From Allobosea sp. LC85 (GTDB lineage Bacteria > Pseudomonadota > Alphaproteobacteria > Rhizobiales > Beijerinckiaceae), in NCBI RefSeq assembly GCF_000735605.1, contig NZ_JPKG01000044.1, positions 62,001-126,000 on the forward strand: a stretch of DNA of 64,000 bases, given 5' to 3'. Positions 25,201 through 33,223 of the stretch are shown here, one piece after another. The notes under the pieces are model-generated. The model saw only the letters and a list, made by a program, of their open reading frames with translations, did not search any database and had not been told where the DNA came from. A program made the translations under genes and the position numbers. Positions within the stretch are counted from its first letter, which is position 1. Each line of letters begins with the position of its first letter.

Positions 25201-26532
25201 TCAGCCGAAGAGCCGGAGCACGCCCTGGTCGGCCTGGTTGGCCAGCGAAAGGGCAGTCTGCGAGAGCTGCTGGCGGGTGTTCAGCGCGAGCAGGCTGGCG
25301 CCTTCCTCGTTCGGATCGGCCAGGACGAGATTGTCGGCACCGATCTTCAGCGTGTTGACCAGTTCCTTGGTGAAGTCCTGGCGGGTCTGGGCAACCGAGA
25401 GGTTCGAGCCGAGCGTCGAGGCCAGCGATTTCAGCGAGGTCAGGGCGCCGGTCAGGGACTGGGTCGCCTTCTCCAGGTCGAGATCGTTCTGGAAGTTGAC
25501 GAAGCCGGCGAGCTGGGTGTTGACGGCCTGGTCGATGCCGAGATTGGCGGCGCTGAGCGTCGAGCCCTGGATGTCGAGCTTGGTCTGGTTCGTGCCCGTC
25601 TTCTCGTTGAAGACGATCGAGAGACGGTCGCCCGCCAGCAGGTTGATGCCGTTATAGCTCGAATCCTTGGCCAGCTTGTCGATCTGGTCGCGCAGGTCAT
25701 TGAACTGCTGGATCAGGTTGGAGCGGACGGCCGAGGTGACGTTCGATGAGGTGATCGTGGACGTGCCGACAGCGCCATCGTTGGCTGCGAAGCCGAGCGC
25801 GGTGTTGGCGTTGGTTCCCACGGCCTGGGCGTCGGTCAAGGCGTTGGCTGGCGAGGTGCCGGAGCCGAAGCCGAAAGCGACGGTTTCGGAACCGGTGCCC
25901 TTGACGTTGAGCTGGCCCTTCTCATCGACAAAGGCAGTGGCGATGCCCGATTTGTTGATCTCGTTGACGACGTCGCGAACGGTCGTGTTCGCGCTGTTGA
26001 AGGTGGCGGTATAGGTGGTCGTACCGGCGGTGATCGTGATCGCCAGCGAGGTGTCGGTGTTGATGATACCCAGGTCGCCGGAGCTGGAGGCCGTGGCGGG
26101 AGTGGCAAGCGCGTCCGCGCCTACGATCGCTTTGTCGAGCGCGATGTCCTTCAGGCTCTTGCTGGTCACCGCCGCTTCAGTCGCGGTTGCTAGAGCCGTG
26201 CCGGCCTTGGTCGGCCGGTTCTGCGCCGCGTCGGCCTGGGCCTGCTTCACCGTCGACTGCAGCGACTGCACCAGCTTGGTGACGCCGTCGATGCCCTTGG
26301 AAGCCGACTGAATGGTCTGGATGCCGTTCGAGATGCCGTCGAGCAGGCCGGTGAGCTGGCTGGAGCGATCGTTCAGCGAGGCCGAGGTGAAGTAGTTCAC
26401 CGGGTTGTCGATGGCCGAGTTGACCTTCTTGCCGGTGGCGAGGCGATTCTGGATGACGCTCTGCTGGGCCGTGGTCTGCTGCAGCGTCAGGAGATTGTTG
26501 CGGACGCCGCTGGATAGAATCGTATTCGCCAT
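25201..26532 (-). CDS. Flagellin 1
   Basis: A 443-residue flagellin. The conserved D0/D1 helices occur at both ends (ANTILSSGVRNNLLTLQQT, DRSSQLTGLLDGISNGIQTI; C-terminal VNTLKIGADNLVLADPNEEG and ALSLANQADQGVLRLFG). ATG 26532 is used because the flagellin N-terminus starts there; the longer in-frame leader is not protein-like. It is a close paralogue of the next gene over residues about 45-140 and throughout the C-terminal domain, with divergence in the central surface-exposed part. This domain pattern is normal for duplicated filament subunits. It is exported through the flagellar apparatus and polymerises into the filament. Confidence 0.95.
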   Translation of the reverse strand: MANTILSSGVRNNLLTLQQTTAQQSVIQNRLATGKKVNSAIDNPVNYFTSASLNDRSSQLTGLLDGISNGIQTIQSASKGIDGVTKLVQSLQSTVKQAQADAAQNRPTKAGTALATATEAAVTSKSLKDIALDKAIVGADALATPATASSSGDLGIINTDTSLAITITAGTTTYTATFNSANTTVRDVVNEINKSGIATAFVDEKGQLNVKGTGSETVAFGFGSGTSPANALTDAQAVGTNANTALGFAANDGAVGTSTITSSNVTSAVRSNLIQQFNDLRDQIDKLAKDSSYNGINLLAGDRLSIVFNEKTGTNQTKLDIQGSTLSAANLGIDQAVNTQLAGFVNFQNDLDLEKATQSLTGALTSLKSLASTLGSNLSVAQTRQDFTKELVNTLKIGADNLVLADPNEEGASLLALNTRQQLSQTALSLANQADQGVLRLFG

Positions 26533-26654
26533 CTTCGGTCCCCTGAACGCGCGATTCGGCGCTGAGCCAGATTTTCTGGACCGATAATCCCTTGTTAGGG
26601 ATAACAAATGGTTAAACGGGGGGAGCGGGGGCGCGCTCTGCAGGCGGCGGGACA

Positions 26655-26690
26655 ATGCAAAAGAGGCGGGGCTTTCGCCCCGCCTCCCTT
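26655..26690 (-). terminator. Terminator after flagellin 2
   Basis: Stem GAGGCGGGGC/GCCCCGCCTC with a TTTC loop; on the reverse strand it is followed by TTTTGC. It lies downstream of the flagellin gene at 26740, so flagellin 1 needs its own promoter in 26533-26654. Confidence 0.85.
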
Positions 26691-26739
26691 TGTCTTCGGC
26701 CCACATTCTGTGGGCAAGCCCGCTTCTGCGGACGAAGGA

Positions 26740-28062
26740 TCAGAACAGGCGCAGGATCGCCTGGTCGCCCTGCGAGGCCATGGAGAGGGCGGTCTGCGAG
26801 AGCTGCTGACGGGTTTGCAGCGCGAGCAGGTTGGCGGCCTCTTCGTTGGAGTCGGCATTGACGAGGTTGTCGGCGCCGGCCGACAAGACGCCGGCGAGGT
26901 CCTTGGTGAAGTCCTGGCGGGTCTGCGCCACCGAGAGGTTCGCACCGAAGGTCGAGGCCAGCGACTTCAGCGAGGTCAGGGCGCCGGTCAGGGCCTTGGT
27001 CGCGCTTTCCAGATCGGAGTCGTTCTGGAAGTTGACGGAGCCGGCGAGCTGCGTGTTGCCGGCCTGGTTGATGCCGAGATTGGTGGCGCTCAGCGTTGTG
27101 CCCTGGATCTCCAGCTTGGACTGGTTCTTGCCGGTCTTTTCGTTGAACTGGATCGAGACCTTGTCGCCGGCCAGCAGGTTGACGCCGTTATAGCCGGAGT
27201 CCTTGGCGAGTTCGTCGATCTGCGTGCGCAGGTCGTTGAACTGCTGGATGAGGTTGGAACGGACGGCGGAAGTGATGCCCGACGAGGTGATCGTCGAAGT
27301 GCCGACCGCAGCGTCGAGAGCGCTGAAGCCGATTGCGGTGTTGCCACCGCCCGTGCCGGCCGCCGTCCGGGCAGCCGCAGCGTCTGCGCCGACGCCGAAG
27401 CCGAAATCGACGGCCTCCGAGCCGGTGCCCTTGACGTTGAGCTGGCCCTTTTCGTCGACGAAGGCAGTGGCGAGGCCCGACTTATTGATCTCGTTGACGA
27501 GATCGCGGACGGTCGCGTTGGCAACGGCGAAATCCGCCTCGTAGGTCGTGCTGCCGACCGTGATCGAAATCGCCGCCTGCGGGCTGGCCGAGGTGTCGAT
27601 ACCAATGTCACCGGGAGAGGAGGCGGTCGCGGCGGTCGCGACAGCATCGGCGCTGGCGAGCTTCTTGTCGAGGGCGATGTCCTTCAGGCTCTTGCTGGTC
27701 ACAGCCGCTTCCGTGGCGGTGGCCAGAGCCGTGCCGGCCTTGGTCGGGCGGTTCTGAGCCGCGTCGGCCTGGGCCTGCTTCACCGTGGACTGCAGCGAGG
27801 TCACCAGCTTGGTGACGCCGTCGATGCCCTTGGAGGCAGCCTGAACGGTCTGGATGCCGTTCGAGATGCCGTCGAGCAGGCCCTTGAGCTGGCTCGAGCG
27901 ATCATTCAGCGAAGCGGCGGTGAAGTAGTTGACCGGGCTGTCGACCGCGGTGTTGACCTTCTTGCCTGTGGCCAGCTTGAACTGGGTGGCCTGGGCGGCG
28001 GCAGCGGTCGACTGGAGGGTGGCGACCGAATTGCGGACAGCCGAAGAGAGCGAAATAGCCAT
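26740..28062 (-). CDS. Flagellin 2
   Basis: A 440-residue flagellin (AISLSSAVRNSVATLQSTA at the start; MASQGDQAILRLF at the end), paralogous to the gene at 25201. Shared blocks include the DRSSQLxGLLDGISNGIQT and QNRPTKAGTALATATEA segments; the central residues 145-290 are the most divergent. Its own terminator (26655-26690) and a separate leader show it is a separate transcription unit. I looked for sigma-54 and sigma-28 promoters upstream and found none convincing. Confidence 0.95.
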   Translation of the reverse strand: MAISLSSAVRNSVATLQSTAAAAQATQFKLATGKKVNTAVDSPVNYFTAASLNDRSSQLKGLLDGISNGIQTVQAASKGIDGVTKLVTSLQSTVKQAQADAAQNRPTKAGTALATATEAAVTSKSLKDIALDKKLASADAVATAATASSPGDIGIDTSASPQAAISITVGSTTYEADFAVANATVRDLVNEINKSGLATAFVDEKGQLNVKGTGSEAVDFGFGVGADAAAARTAAGTGGGNTAIGFSALDAAVGTSTITSSGITSAVRSNLIQQFNDLRTQIDELAKDSGYNGVNLLAGDKVSIQFNEKTGKNQSKLEIQGTTLSATNLGINQAGNTQLAGSVNFQNDSDLESATKALTGALTSLKSLASTFGANLSVAQTRQDFTKDLAGVLSAGADNLVNADSNEEAANLLALQTRQQLSQTALSMASQGDQAILRLF

Positions 28063-28246
28063 AGTCTTTATACCTTCTGGTATGGTGCCATTCTGGCGTC
28101 ATGGCCTTCTGGCCGCGACCCGAGGACACTCGGTCGCCAACCCGTAACGAGTGGTAAATTTCACCGGTCGAATTGCCGCCAGATTGGGCAAAGCCGCGGC
28201 ATGGTTAAGCGCGCGATAAGACGGCGGCAGAGCTGAGTCGGGCCAA

Positions 28247-28272
28247 ATGCAAAACGCCCGCGTGAGCGGGCG
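28247..28272 (-). terminator. Terminator after the FlaG-like gene
   Basis: Stem CGCCCGC/GCGGGCG with a GTGA loop; the reverse strand continues GTTTTGC. It lies 33 bases beyond the stop of the reverse-strand FlaG-like gene. Confidence 0.72.
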
Positions 28273-28305
28273 GTTGGAAGGCAAGCACGGGAAAGGTAGC
28301 CTATG

Positions 28306-28767
28306 TCAGGCGGTGCGCTCGATGTAGTGGTGCGCGCTGGTTTCGTCGGCAAGCCGCGCCTTCTCGGCGAGCTCGCGCGAATAGATGCGCAGCCGGAGCA
28401 GTGTCTCGTCAGGCAGTTGCGAAACGGTCTCGCCGGTCACCCTGTTCTTCTTCTGGATGACGACCTCGCGGGTGCGCGGCTCAATCACGATCCGACGCTC
28501 GATGAGATCGCGCAGATTTCGTTCGCGCTGGCGCGCCGCCTGCCTGTCCGACACGGCGTTCTGCTTCGCTGCGGCATCATCACGCCGGGCCTGTTCGGAG
28601 CGGGCCTGCAGGTCGAGCTGGACCGCTTCGCCCGCCGCCGCCGACTGGACGGTTTGCGCCGTCGGCAGTTCGACCGGGATGCTGCCCCTGGTCGCGGCCG
28701 CATCGCTTCTGGCGGTCACGTGATAGGCGCCGACCGCCGTCGCTCTCGTCGAAGCACCGAAATCCAT
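28306..28767 (-). CDS. flaG: FlaG-like flagellar protein
   Basis: A 153-residue cytoplasmic protein without signal peptide. Residues about 60-105 are charged and helical; the C-terminal part holds the FlaG signature of a short beta hairpin with TGE and QLP (REVVIQKKNRVTGETVSQLP). FlaG proteins influence filament length and lie beside flagellin genes, as here. The alpha-helical tail RLRIYSRELAEKA after the motif is longer than usual. Family assignment rests on the short motif plus context. Confidence 0.6.
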   Translation of the reverse strand: MDFGASTRATAVGAYHVTARSDAAATRGSIPVELPTAQTVQSAAAGEAVQLDLQARSEQARRDDAAAKQNAVSDRQAARQRERNLRDLIERRIVIEPRTREVVIQKKNRVTGETVSQLPDETLLRLRIYSRELAEKARLADETSAHHYIERTA

Positions 28768-28981
28768 CGCTCACTCCTTCTGGAGTCGGACAACAGCCGC
28801 CTCTAGCGACCATGATGCGAAGGGCGCGGACAAGCCGCACCTTTCGCATCATTGCGACAATGGCTTCGAAGATTGAATCTTCCGTAAGGAGATTAGGTAA
28901 ATTTTGACGATTGCCGTGGCAGCCGCTGCTTCGGCGCGCAGCTCCTTACGGGGAAATACAGTTTCTCTGCCTTCCGGCGGA

Positions 28982-29470
28982 TCAGAGACTGCGCGAGATC
29001 ACGAGCGGTCCGGAGTTCGGACGGACAAAGGCGCCGGCTCCCACAATTGCCGTCGGTCCGTAGCCGGCAGCTCGCATCGGACGATTCGCCTCGGAGGCGA
29101 GATCGCGGACGATCGATTCCGAGACGGCCCGCGCGGTGGCGAGCACGATCTGGTTGATCTCGATCAGGTCCTGGAATGCGACATGGGCGGACTTCAGGCG
29201 CTTGACCTGATCGGGAACGAAGCGCGCCAGTGCCACCGCGTTCAACTTCACCTGCTCGACGCCGCGCATATAGATGCCGGCGAGCTCGGTCTTGCGGGGC
29301 TCGCGTTCCATCGCGTCCGACAATTTGCCGGCGCGGACCAGTTCGGTTTCCTCGCCGACGACATGGGACAGCGCCCCAAGCGTCTCCAGTACGGCTTCGA
29401 TCAGCGCCTGTGCCTCGAGAGCACTCGCGATGCGCGGCCGTTCGTCCAGTACGCGCCTAGCCAGCGACAC
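28982..29470 (-). CDS. FlgN-like flagellar chaperone
   Basis: A 162-residue, almost entirely helical protein with a long heptad-like N-terminal half (ALEAQALIEAVLETLGALSHVVGEETELVRAG begins it) and a conserved C-terminal GYGP segment, the pattern of alphaproteobacterial FlgN-type export chaperones for FlgK and FlgL. GTG 29470 has a GGAG ribosome site about 7 bases upstream and overlaps the flgJ stop by 14 bases; the longer frame upstream (to 29581) would overlap flgJ out of frame. Last gene of flgI-flgJ-flgN. Confidence 0.65.
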   Translation of the reverse strand: MSLARRVLDERPRIASALEAQALIEAVLETLGALSHVVGEETELVRAGKLSDAMEREPRKTELAGIYMRGVEQVKLNAVALARFVPDQVKRLKSAHVAFQDLIEINQIVLATARAVSESIVRDLASEANRPMRAAGYGPTAIVGAGAFVRPNSGPLVISRSL

Positions 29471-29825
29471 GGGCAGCTCCGGTCGTCGTCGTGGCGGTGG
29501 CCTGTTCCTGGATCTGCAGCAGGCTGCGCATGATCGGATCGGACAGGCCGATGCCGCCGGCGCGCTGCAGGTTGCGGGCATATTCCTGCGTCAGCATCGA
29601 GCGATAGACACCACCGCCGGTGCCGTTCTCTCCGAGCGGTCCCTCGGTTTCGCTGGAGGCCATCAGCTTGTCCGTGACCTGTTCGAGGAAGACGGTCTCG
29701 AACTCGTCGGCCTGCTTCTTGGCCTTTGCCTTGGCGGGATCGAGCGCGTTCGCGAGGCCGTTGACGAGGCTTCCGGCAACACCGAGCGCGAGTTTCGCAG
29801 CGGGGAGGGCGAGTGCGGCGGTCAT
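29457..29825 (-). CDS. flgJ: Rod-binding protein FlgJ (N-terminal domain type)
   Basis: A 122-residue protein consisting only of the rod-binding domain: KKQADEFETVFLEQVTDKLM and GGVYRSMLTQEYARNL are the diagnostic blocks. The peptidoglycan-hydrolase domain of enterobacterial FlgJ is absent, as is normal in alphaproteobacteria (sometimes called CheL). It overlaps flgI by ATGA at 29823-29827. It acts in the periplasm as rod scaffold. Confidence 0.88.
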   Translation of the reverse strand: MTAALALPAAKLALGVAGSLVNGLANALDPAKAKAKKQADEFETVFLEQVTDKLMASSETEGPLGENGTGGGVYRSMLTQEYARNLQRAGGIGLSDPIMRSLLQIQEQATATTTTGAARVAG

Positions 29826-30958
29826 TACATCACCTCGATTTCTGCCTGGAGGGCGCCGGCGGCCTTGATCGCCTGAAGGATGGAGATCATGTCGCGCGGG
29901 CCGATTCCGAGGGCGTTCAGTCCGTCGACGAGCTCGGCGAGCGTCACGCTCTCCTTGACGAGGGCGAGCTTGTTGCCGCCTTCGGTGTCGACCTTGACGT
30001 TGGTGCGGGGCACGACCGTGGTGCGACCACGGGCGAAGGGTTCGGGCTGGCTGACTTCCGGCTGCTCGCTGATCGTCACGGTCAGGTTGCCCTGCGCGAC
30101 GGCGACGGTGGAGACGCGGACATCCTTGCCCATGACGATGATGCCGGAGCGCTCGTCGATGACGATGCGGGCGAGCTGGTCGGGCTCGACGCGCAGCTGC
30201 TCGATCTCGGTCAGCATGCGGATCATGTTGCCCTGGAAGCGCGGCGGAATCTGCAGCACGACGGTCGAGGGATCGGTGGGTTCAGCCGCATCGCCACCCA
30301 GGAAGTCATTGATGGCAGCGGCGACGCGGCGCGCTGTCGTGAAATCCGGGTTGCGCAGCGAGAGCCGCAGCGTCTTCAGCTTGTTCAGCGCGAAGTCGAT
30401 CTCGCGTTCGACCAGACCGCCATTGGCGATGCGGCCGACGGTCGGCACGCCGCGCGTGATCTTGGCGGCGTCACCCTCGGCGGAGAAGCCGGAGATCGCG
30501 ACCGGCCCCTGCGAGACGGCATAAACCTCGCCATCGGCGCCGAGCAACGGGGTCGCGAGCAGCGTGCCGCCCTGAAGCGACTTGGAGTCACCCAGCGCAG
30601 AGACCGTGACATCGAGGCGTGTGCCCTGGGTCGCGAAGGGCGGCAGGTTCGCGGTCACCATCACGGCGGCGACATTGGCGGTGCGCATATTGGCGCCGCG
30701 CGTATTGACGCCGAGCCGCTCCAGCATCGCCTGCAGCGACTGCTTGGTGAAGGGCGTATTGTTGAGCGTGTCGCCCGTGCCGTTGAGGCCGACGACGATG
30801 CCATAGCCGAGGATCTGGTTGCTGCGCACGCCTTCGACTGCGGCGAGGTCCTTGATGCGGGACAGCGCCTGCGCCGGCTCGGCCGCCCATGACAGGCCGA
30901 TGGCCAGCAGCGCGGCCAGCGGCGTCACGAGGCGTTTCAGGGAGGGCAGGCGAACCAT
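29825..30958 (-). CDS. flgI: Flagellar P-ring protein FlgI
   Basis: A 377-residue periplasmic P-ring subunit with a Sec signal (about residues 1-32, ending AQALS) and the family core SRIKDLAAVEGVRSNQILG, GYGIVVGLNGTGDT and KNVAAV-type TANVAAVMVTANLPPF. It forms the peptidoglycan bushing around the rod. ATG 30958 begins the signal peptide; an in-frame upstream extension is not family-like. It begins flgI-flgJ-flgN, preceded by a sigma-54-like promoter and an ftr-like palindrome shared with divergent fliX. Confidence 0.95.
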   Translation of the reverse strand: MVRLPSLKRLVTPLAALLAIGLSWAAEPAQALSRIKDLAAVEGVRSNQILGYGIVVGLNGTGDTLNNTPFTKQSLQAMLERLGVNTRGANMRTANVAAVMVTANLPPFATQGTRLDVTVSALGDSKSLQGGTLLATPLLGADGEVYAVSQGPVAISGFSAEGDAAKITRGVPTVGRIANGGLVEREIDFALNKLKTLRLSLRNPDFTTARRVAAAINDFLGGDAAEPTDPSTVVLQIPPRFQGNMIRMLTEIEQLRVEPDQLARIVIDERSGIIVMGKDVRVSTVAVAQGNLTVTISEQPEVSQPEPFARGRTTVVPRTNVKVDTEGGNKLALVKESVTLAELVDGLNALGIGPRDMISILQAIKAAGALQAEIEVM

Positions 30959-30998
30959 CGGGCACCGGCATGAATGAGGCAGTAGCGGCTCATGCCCT

Positions 30999-31013
30999 GC
31001 GAGGGGCATGCCA
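30999..31013 (-). promoter_or_regulatory. Sigma-54-like promoter of flgI
   Basis: Reverse strand TGGCAT-N5-TCGC with GG-N10-GC spacing; one base differs from TGGCAY-N5-TTGC. Transcription would start near 30988, 30 bases before the flgI start codon. Confidence 0.5.
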
Positions 31014-31107
31014 ACTTCCGGTTCGCTGAAAATCCTTATTTGCCAGATAGTTGCGATATTGGTTCTGTTTGGCGATTGCCGTCGTCGCTATGTGGTTCCT
31101 GCCGGGT

Positions 31108-31122
31108 CGGCAGTTTTTGCCG
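31108..31122. promoter_or_regulatory. ftr-like palindrome between fliX and flgI
   Basis: CGGCAGTTTTTGCCG, identical over 15 bases to the element at 56098-56112 and followed by GG in both. It lies 5 bases from the CtrA-type box and about 127 bases upstream of the predicted flgI start site. Confidence 0.65.
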
Positions 31123-31127
31123 GGCGA

Positions 31128-31142
31128 TTTACCGCTTGTTAA
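31128..31142 (+). promoter_or_regulatory. CtrA-type box upstream of fliX
   Basis: TTTA-N7-TTAA followed by CC: one mismatch to the CtrA consensus TTAA-N7-TTAA. It lies 43 bases before the fliX start codon. In Caulobacter fliX is a CtrA-dependent early (class II) gene. Confidence 0.5.
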
Positions 31143-31185
31143 CCATGCCGGTCCAAGGCTTGGCGCATCGTCAACCGAGGCCGTC

Positions 31186-31593
31186 ATGATCCGTATCGAC
31201 CCGCGCACGCCCGTCATCGGGGCAGGCTCGGCCAGCCAGACCCGGCGGGCCGGCGCGTCGTCGTTCTCATTGCCCGGCCGTGAATCCGCGACGGCGACAC
31301 AGGGCAGTACGGTCAACAATACGGGCTCGCTCGACCTCCTGCTCGCGGTCCAGGCCGAAGGCGATGCGCAGGAGCGCAAGAAGCGCCAGGCAAGGCGTGG
31401 GCATGATCTGCTCGACGGGCTCGACAGGCTGAAGGCTGCGCTCCTCTCCGGACGCGTCCAGATTGCCGAGCTCGAACGCCTCAAGACGACGCTCTCGTTG
31501 CGTCGCGAGACCACCGATGATCCGCGCCTCGATGATGTGCTGGCTCATATCGAGCTGCGTGCGGCGGTCGAGCTCGCCAAGCTCGGACGCTGA
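31186..31593 (+). CDS. fliX: Flagellar assembly regulator FliX
   Basis: A 135-residue cytoplasmic protein. A Ser/Thr-rich N-terminal half and a helical C-terminal half (GHDLLDGLDRLKAALLSGR; LDDVLAHIELRAAVELAKLGR) match FliX. In Caulobacter FliX senses completion of the early basal body and controls the activity of FlbD, the sigma-54 activator of late flagellar genes. Divergent from flgI, as in Caulobacter. ATG 31186 follows CGAGG; the longer in-frame upstream stretch covers the promoter region and is not coding. Its presence supports an FlbD circuit in this organism. Confidence 0.85.
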   Translation: MIRIDPRTPVIGAGSASQTRRAGASSFSLPGRESATATQGSTVNNTGSLDLLLAVQAEGDAQERKKRQARRGHDLLDGLDRLKAALLSGRVQIAELERLKTTLSLRRETTDDPRLDDVLAHIELRAAVELAKLGR

Positions 31594-31787
31594 CGTCTCG
31601 ACCTGCCACCGATATCTCACCGGGACTGATCCATGCGCGGGGTGCCACCGCGAAACTCTGCCGCGCTATTGGGTGTTGGTCACGGGTAGCCCAGGGGGCG
31701 CCGCGCTATTGAACCGAGGCGTGTCTATCCGGCATGGAGTCCGGGACAGGCCCGCGTGCCGGTATGCGCGCGGGCACAGCGACGTCG

Positions 31788-32333
31788 TCAGCGAATGAAC
31801 TGGTCCGCGTAATCCGCTCCGAGCCCGTTGCTCGCGTAATGCGCGCGGCACTTGTCGATGCGCGTGAAGACGTCGTCATAGCCCAGGCACTTGCCGTCGG
31901 GATCGACATAGATCATCGCGCCATTGACCTGGAACATGGTGATCATCTCTTCGACGTCAGGGTCGACGACGAGCGTATGGGTCTCGCCCGGCGCCTCGTA
32001 GACATAGGACCCCTCGGTCGCGACCCAGTCGTGCTCCAGGTAGCGCCACTTTCCCTTGAGGACATAGCCGTGCACGGGCAGTGGGTGGCGGTGGCGCGAG
32101 AGCACGCCGGCGCGACGCACCTTCAGGAGGTTCATCCAGTAGCCGCGCGTCACGCAGAAGAGCAGCGGGCGGAACCAGACATTGTCATCGACCGGCACCC
32201 AGACCCGCTCGTCGGTCGGAATGACATTGGGCACGATCAGTTCGGGAGGGGAATCCTTCGGTTGAGCGTGGCGATAGGGCGTCCAACGCTCCTCGACACT
32301 CGCCTCGACGGGCATGGGGTTCGGTTCGGTCAT
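31788..32333 (-). CDS. Cupin protein of the 2,4'-dihydroxyacetophenone dioxygenase type
   Basis: A 181-residue single-domain cupin. The metal site is visible as HRHPLPVHGYVLKG (His cluster plus downstream acidic/His ligand in GETHTLVVD). The N-terminal ERVWVPVDDNVWFRPL segment is typical of the 2,4'-dihydroxyacetophenone dioxygenase-like group, non-heme iron enzymes cleaving aryl ketones; close relatives include uncharacterised ones, so the substrate is open. ATG 32333 fits; an upstream extension to 32396 is unlikely. It lies 105 bases behind an SDR gene on the same strand, suggesting a small catabolic operon. Confidence 0.68.
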   Translation of the reverse strand: MTEPNPMPVEASVEERWTPYRHAQPKDSPPELIVPNVIPTDERVWVPVDDNVWFRPLLFCVTRGYWMNLLKVRRAGVLSRHRHPLPVHGYVLKGKWRYLEHDWVATEGSYVYEAPGETHTLVVDPDVEEMITMFQVNGAMIYVDPDGKCLGYDDVFTRIDKCRAHYASNGLGADYADQFIR

Positions 32334-32438
32334 GGGGTTTCTCGCTTGAGGTGTTGATTCAAGTCGTTGCCGGAGTGATTCCGGAAGCGTTTGCATGTCA
32401 TTGCCGTGTTTGGCGTTTCTGGTGCCGATGCGGGTGTG

Positions 32439-33161
32439 TCAGACGGCCAGGTACCCGCCATCGACGGGCAAAATGGCACCCGTCACGAACCTGGCCGCGT
32501 CCGAGAGCAGGAAGGCGATGGCGCCGCCGACATCGCTGGGTTCGCCCCAGCGGGCTTGCGGCGTGCGCGCCAGGATCGGTGCCGAACGGGCAGCATCCTC
32601 GACCAGCGGCCTGGTCAACTCGGTCGCGATCCAGCCGGGAGCAACGGCGTTGACGCGGATGCCTTCAGAGGCCCAGGCGGCGGCGAGCGACTTGGTGAGC
32701 TGGCCGATGCCGCCCTTCGATGCGGCGTAGCCCGGGGCGAGGGGCGAGCCGTGGAAGGTCAGCATGGAGGCGATGTTGACGATTGCTCCGCCATTGGCGG
32801 CGAGCTTGTCCCTGGCCGCAAGGCACATCCGCATCGAGCCGGTGAGATTGACCTCGACCGTCAGGCGAAAGGCCTCGATCTCGAATTCCTTGCCGCCGCG
32901 CTGGATCATGCCGGCGCAGTTCACCAGCGCATCGAGCCGGGGGCAGAGCGCGACGACGGCCGCGACCTGATCATCCCTGGTCACATCGAGCTTGGCGTGA
33001 CGGATTGCGGGGTGAGGCGGGGACGCCGCGACCTCCTCATCGGTGAGGCCGGTGGCGATGACCTCGTAACCGGCCTGGGCGAGAGCAAGCGCAGCACCTG
33101 CGCCGATGCCGCGCGTGCCGCCGGTTACGAGAGCGAATTTGGGAGCGGGAGTCTCTGTCAT
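32439..33161 (-). CDS. Short-chain dehydrogenase/reductase
   Basis: A 240-residue classical SDR with TGGTRGIG cofactor loop (residues 13-20), NCAGM, a catalytic Ser in NIASM and an intact YAASK (Tyr and Lys present), ending in VDGGY. The cofactor is NAD(P)H. In contrast to the SDR at 7080 it should be an active oxidoreductase. Upstream of the cupin dioxygenase-like gene on the same strand, it may process the same ring or side-chain substrate; that is inference. Confidence 0.87.
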   Translation of the reverse strand: MTETPAPKFALVTGGTRGIGAGAALALAQAGYEVIATGLTDEEVAASPPHPAIRHAKLDVTRDDQVAAVVALCPRLDALVNCAGMIQRGGKEFEIEAFRLTVEVNLTGSMRMCLAARDKLAANGGAIVNIASMLTFHGSPLAPGYAASKGGIGQLTKSLAAAWASEGIRVNAVAPGWIATELTRPLVEDAARSAPILARTPQARWGEPSDVGGAIAFLLSDAARFVTGAILPVDGGYLAV

Positions 33162-33223
33162 GCCCCAAGGCTAGAGCGACCGGCGCGATCACGGAAGCCC
33201 GGCAAAGGCAGGGCAGGGTCCCT

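Noticed and set aside
26575..26592. CCGATAA, similar to a sigma-28 -10 box near flagellin 1
   Set aside because: It reads on the forward strand, away from the flagellin gene, and has no matching TAAA box at N15.
28070..28095. Possible sigma-54 promoter for flagellin 2 (reverse-strand TGGCAC)
   Set aside because: The -12 element is missing: the expected GC is GA and three of four -12 bases differ.
26608..28236. 542-residue forward open frame
   Set aside because: Antisense to flagellin 2, whose both ends are strongly conserved. Its Gly/Arg/Val-rich composition is a shadow.
31100..31122. GGCAGTTTTTGC read as a sigma-54 promoter of fliX
   Set aside because: The GG-GC spacing is 8 or 12 rather than 10. 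The sequence is better explained as the symmetrical ftr-like element.
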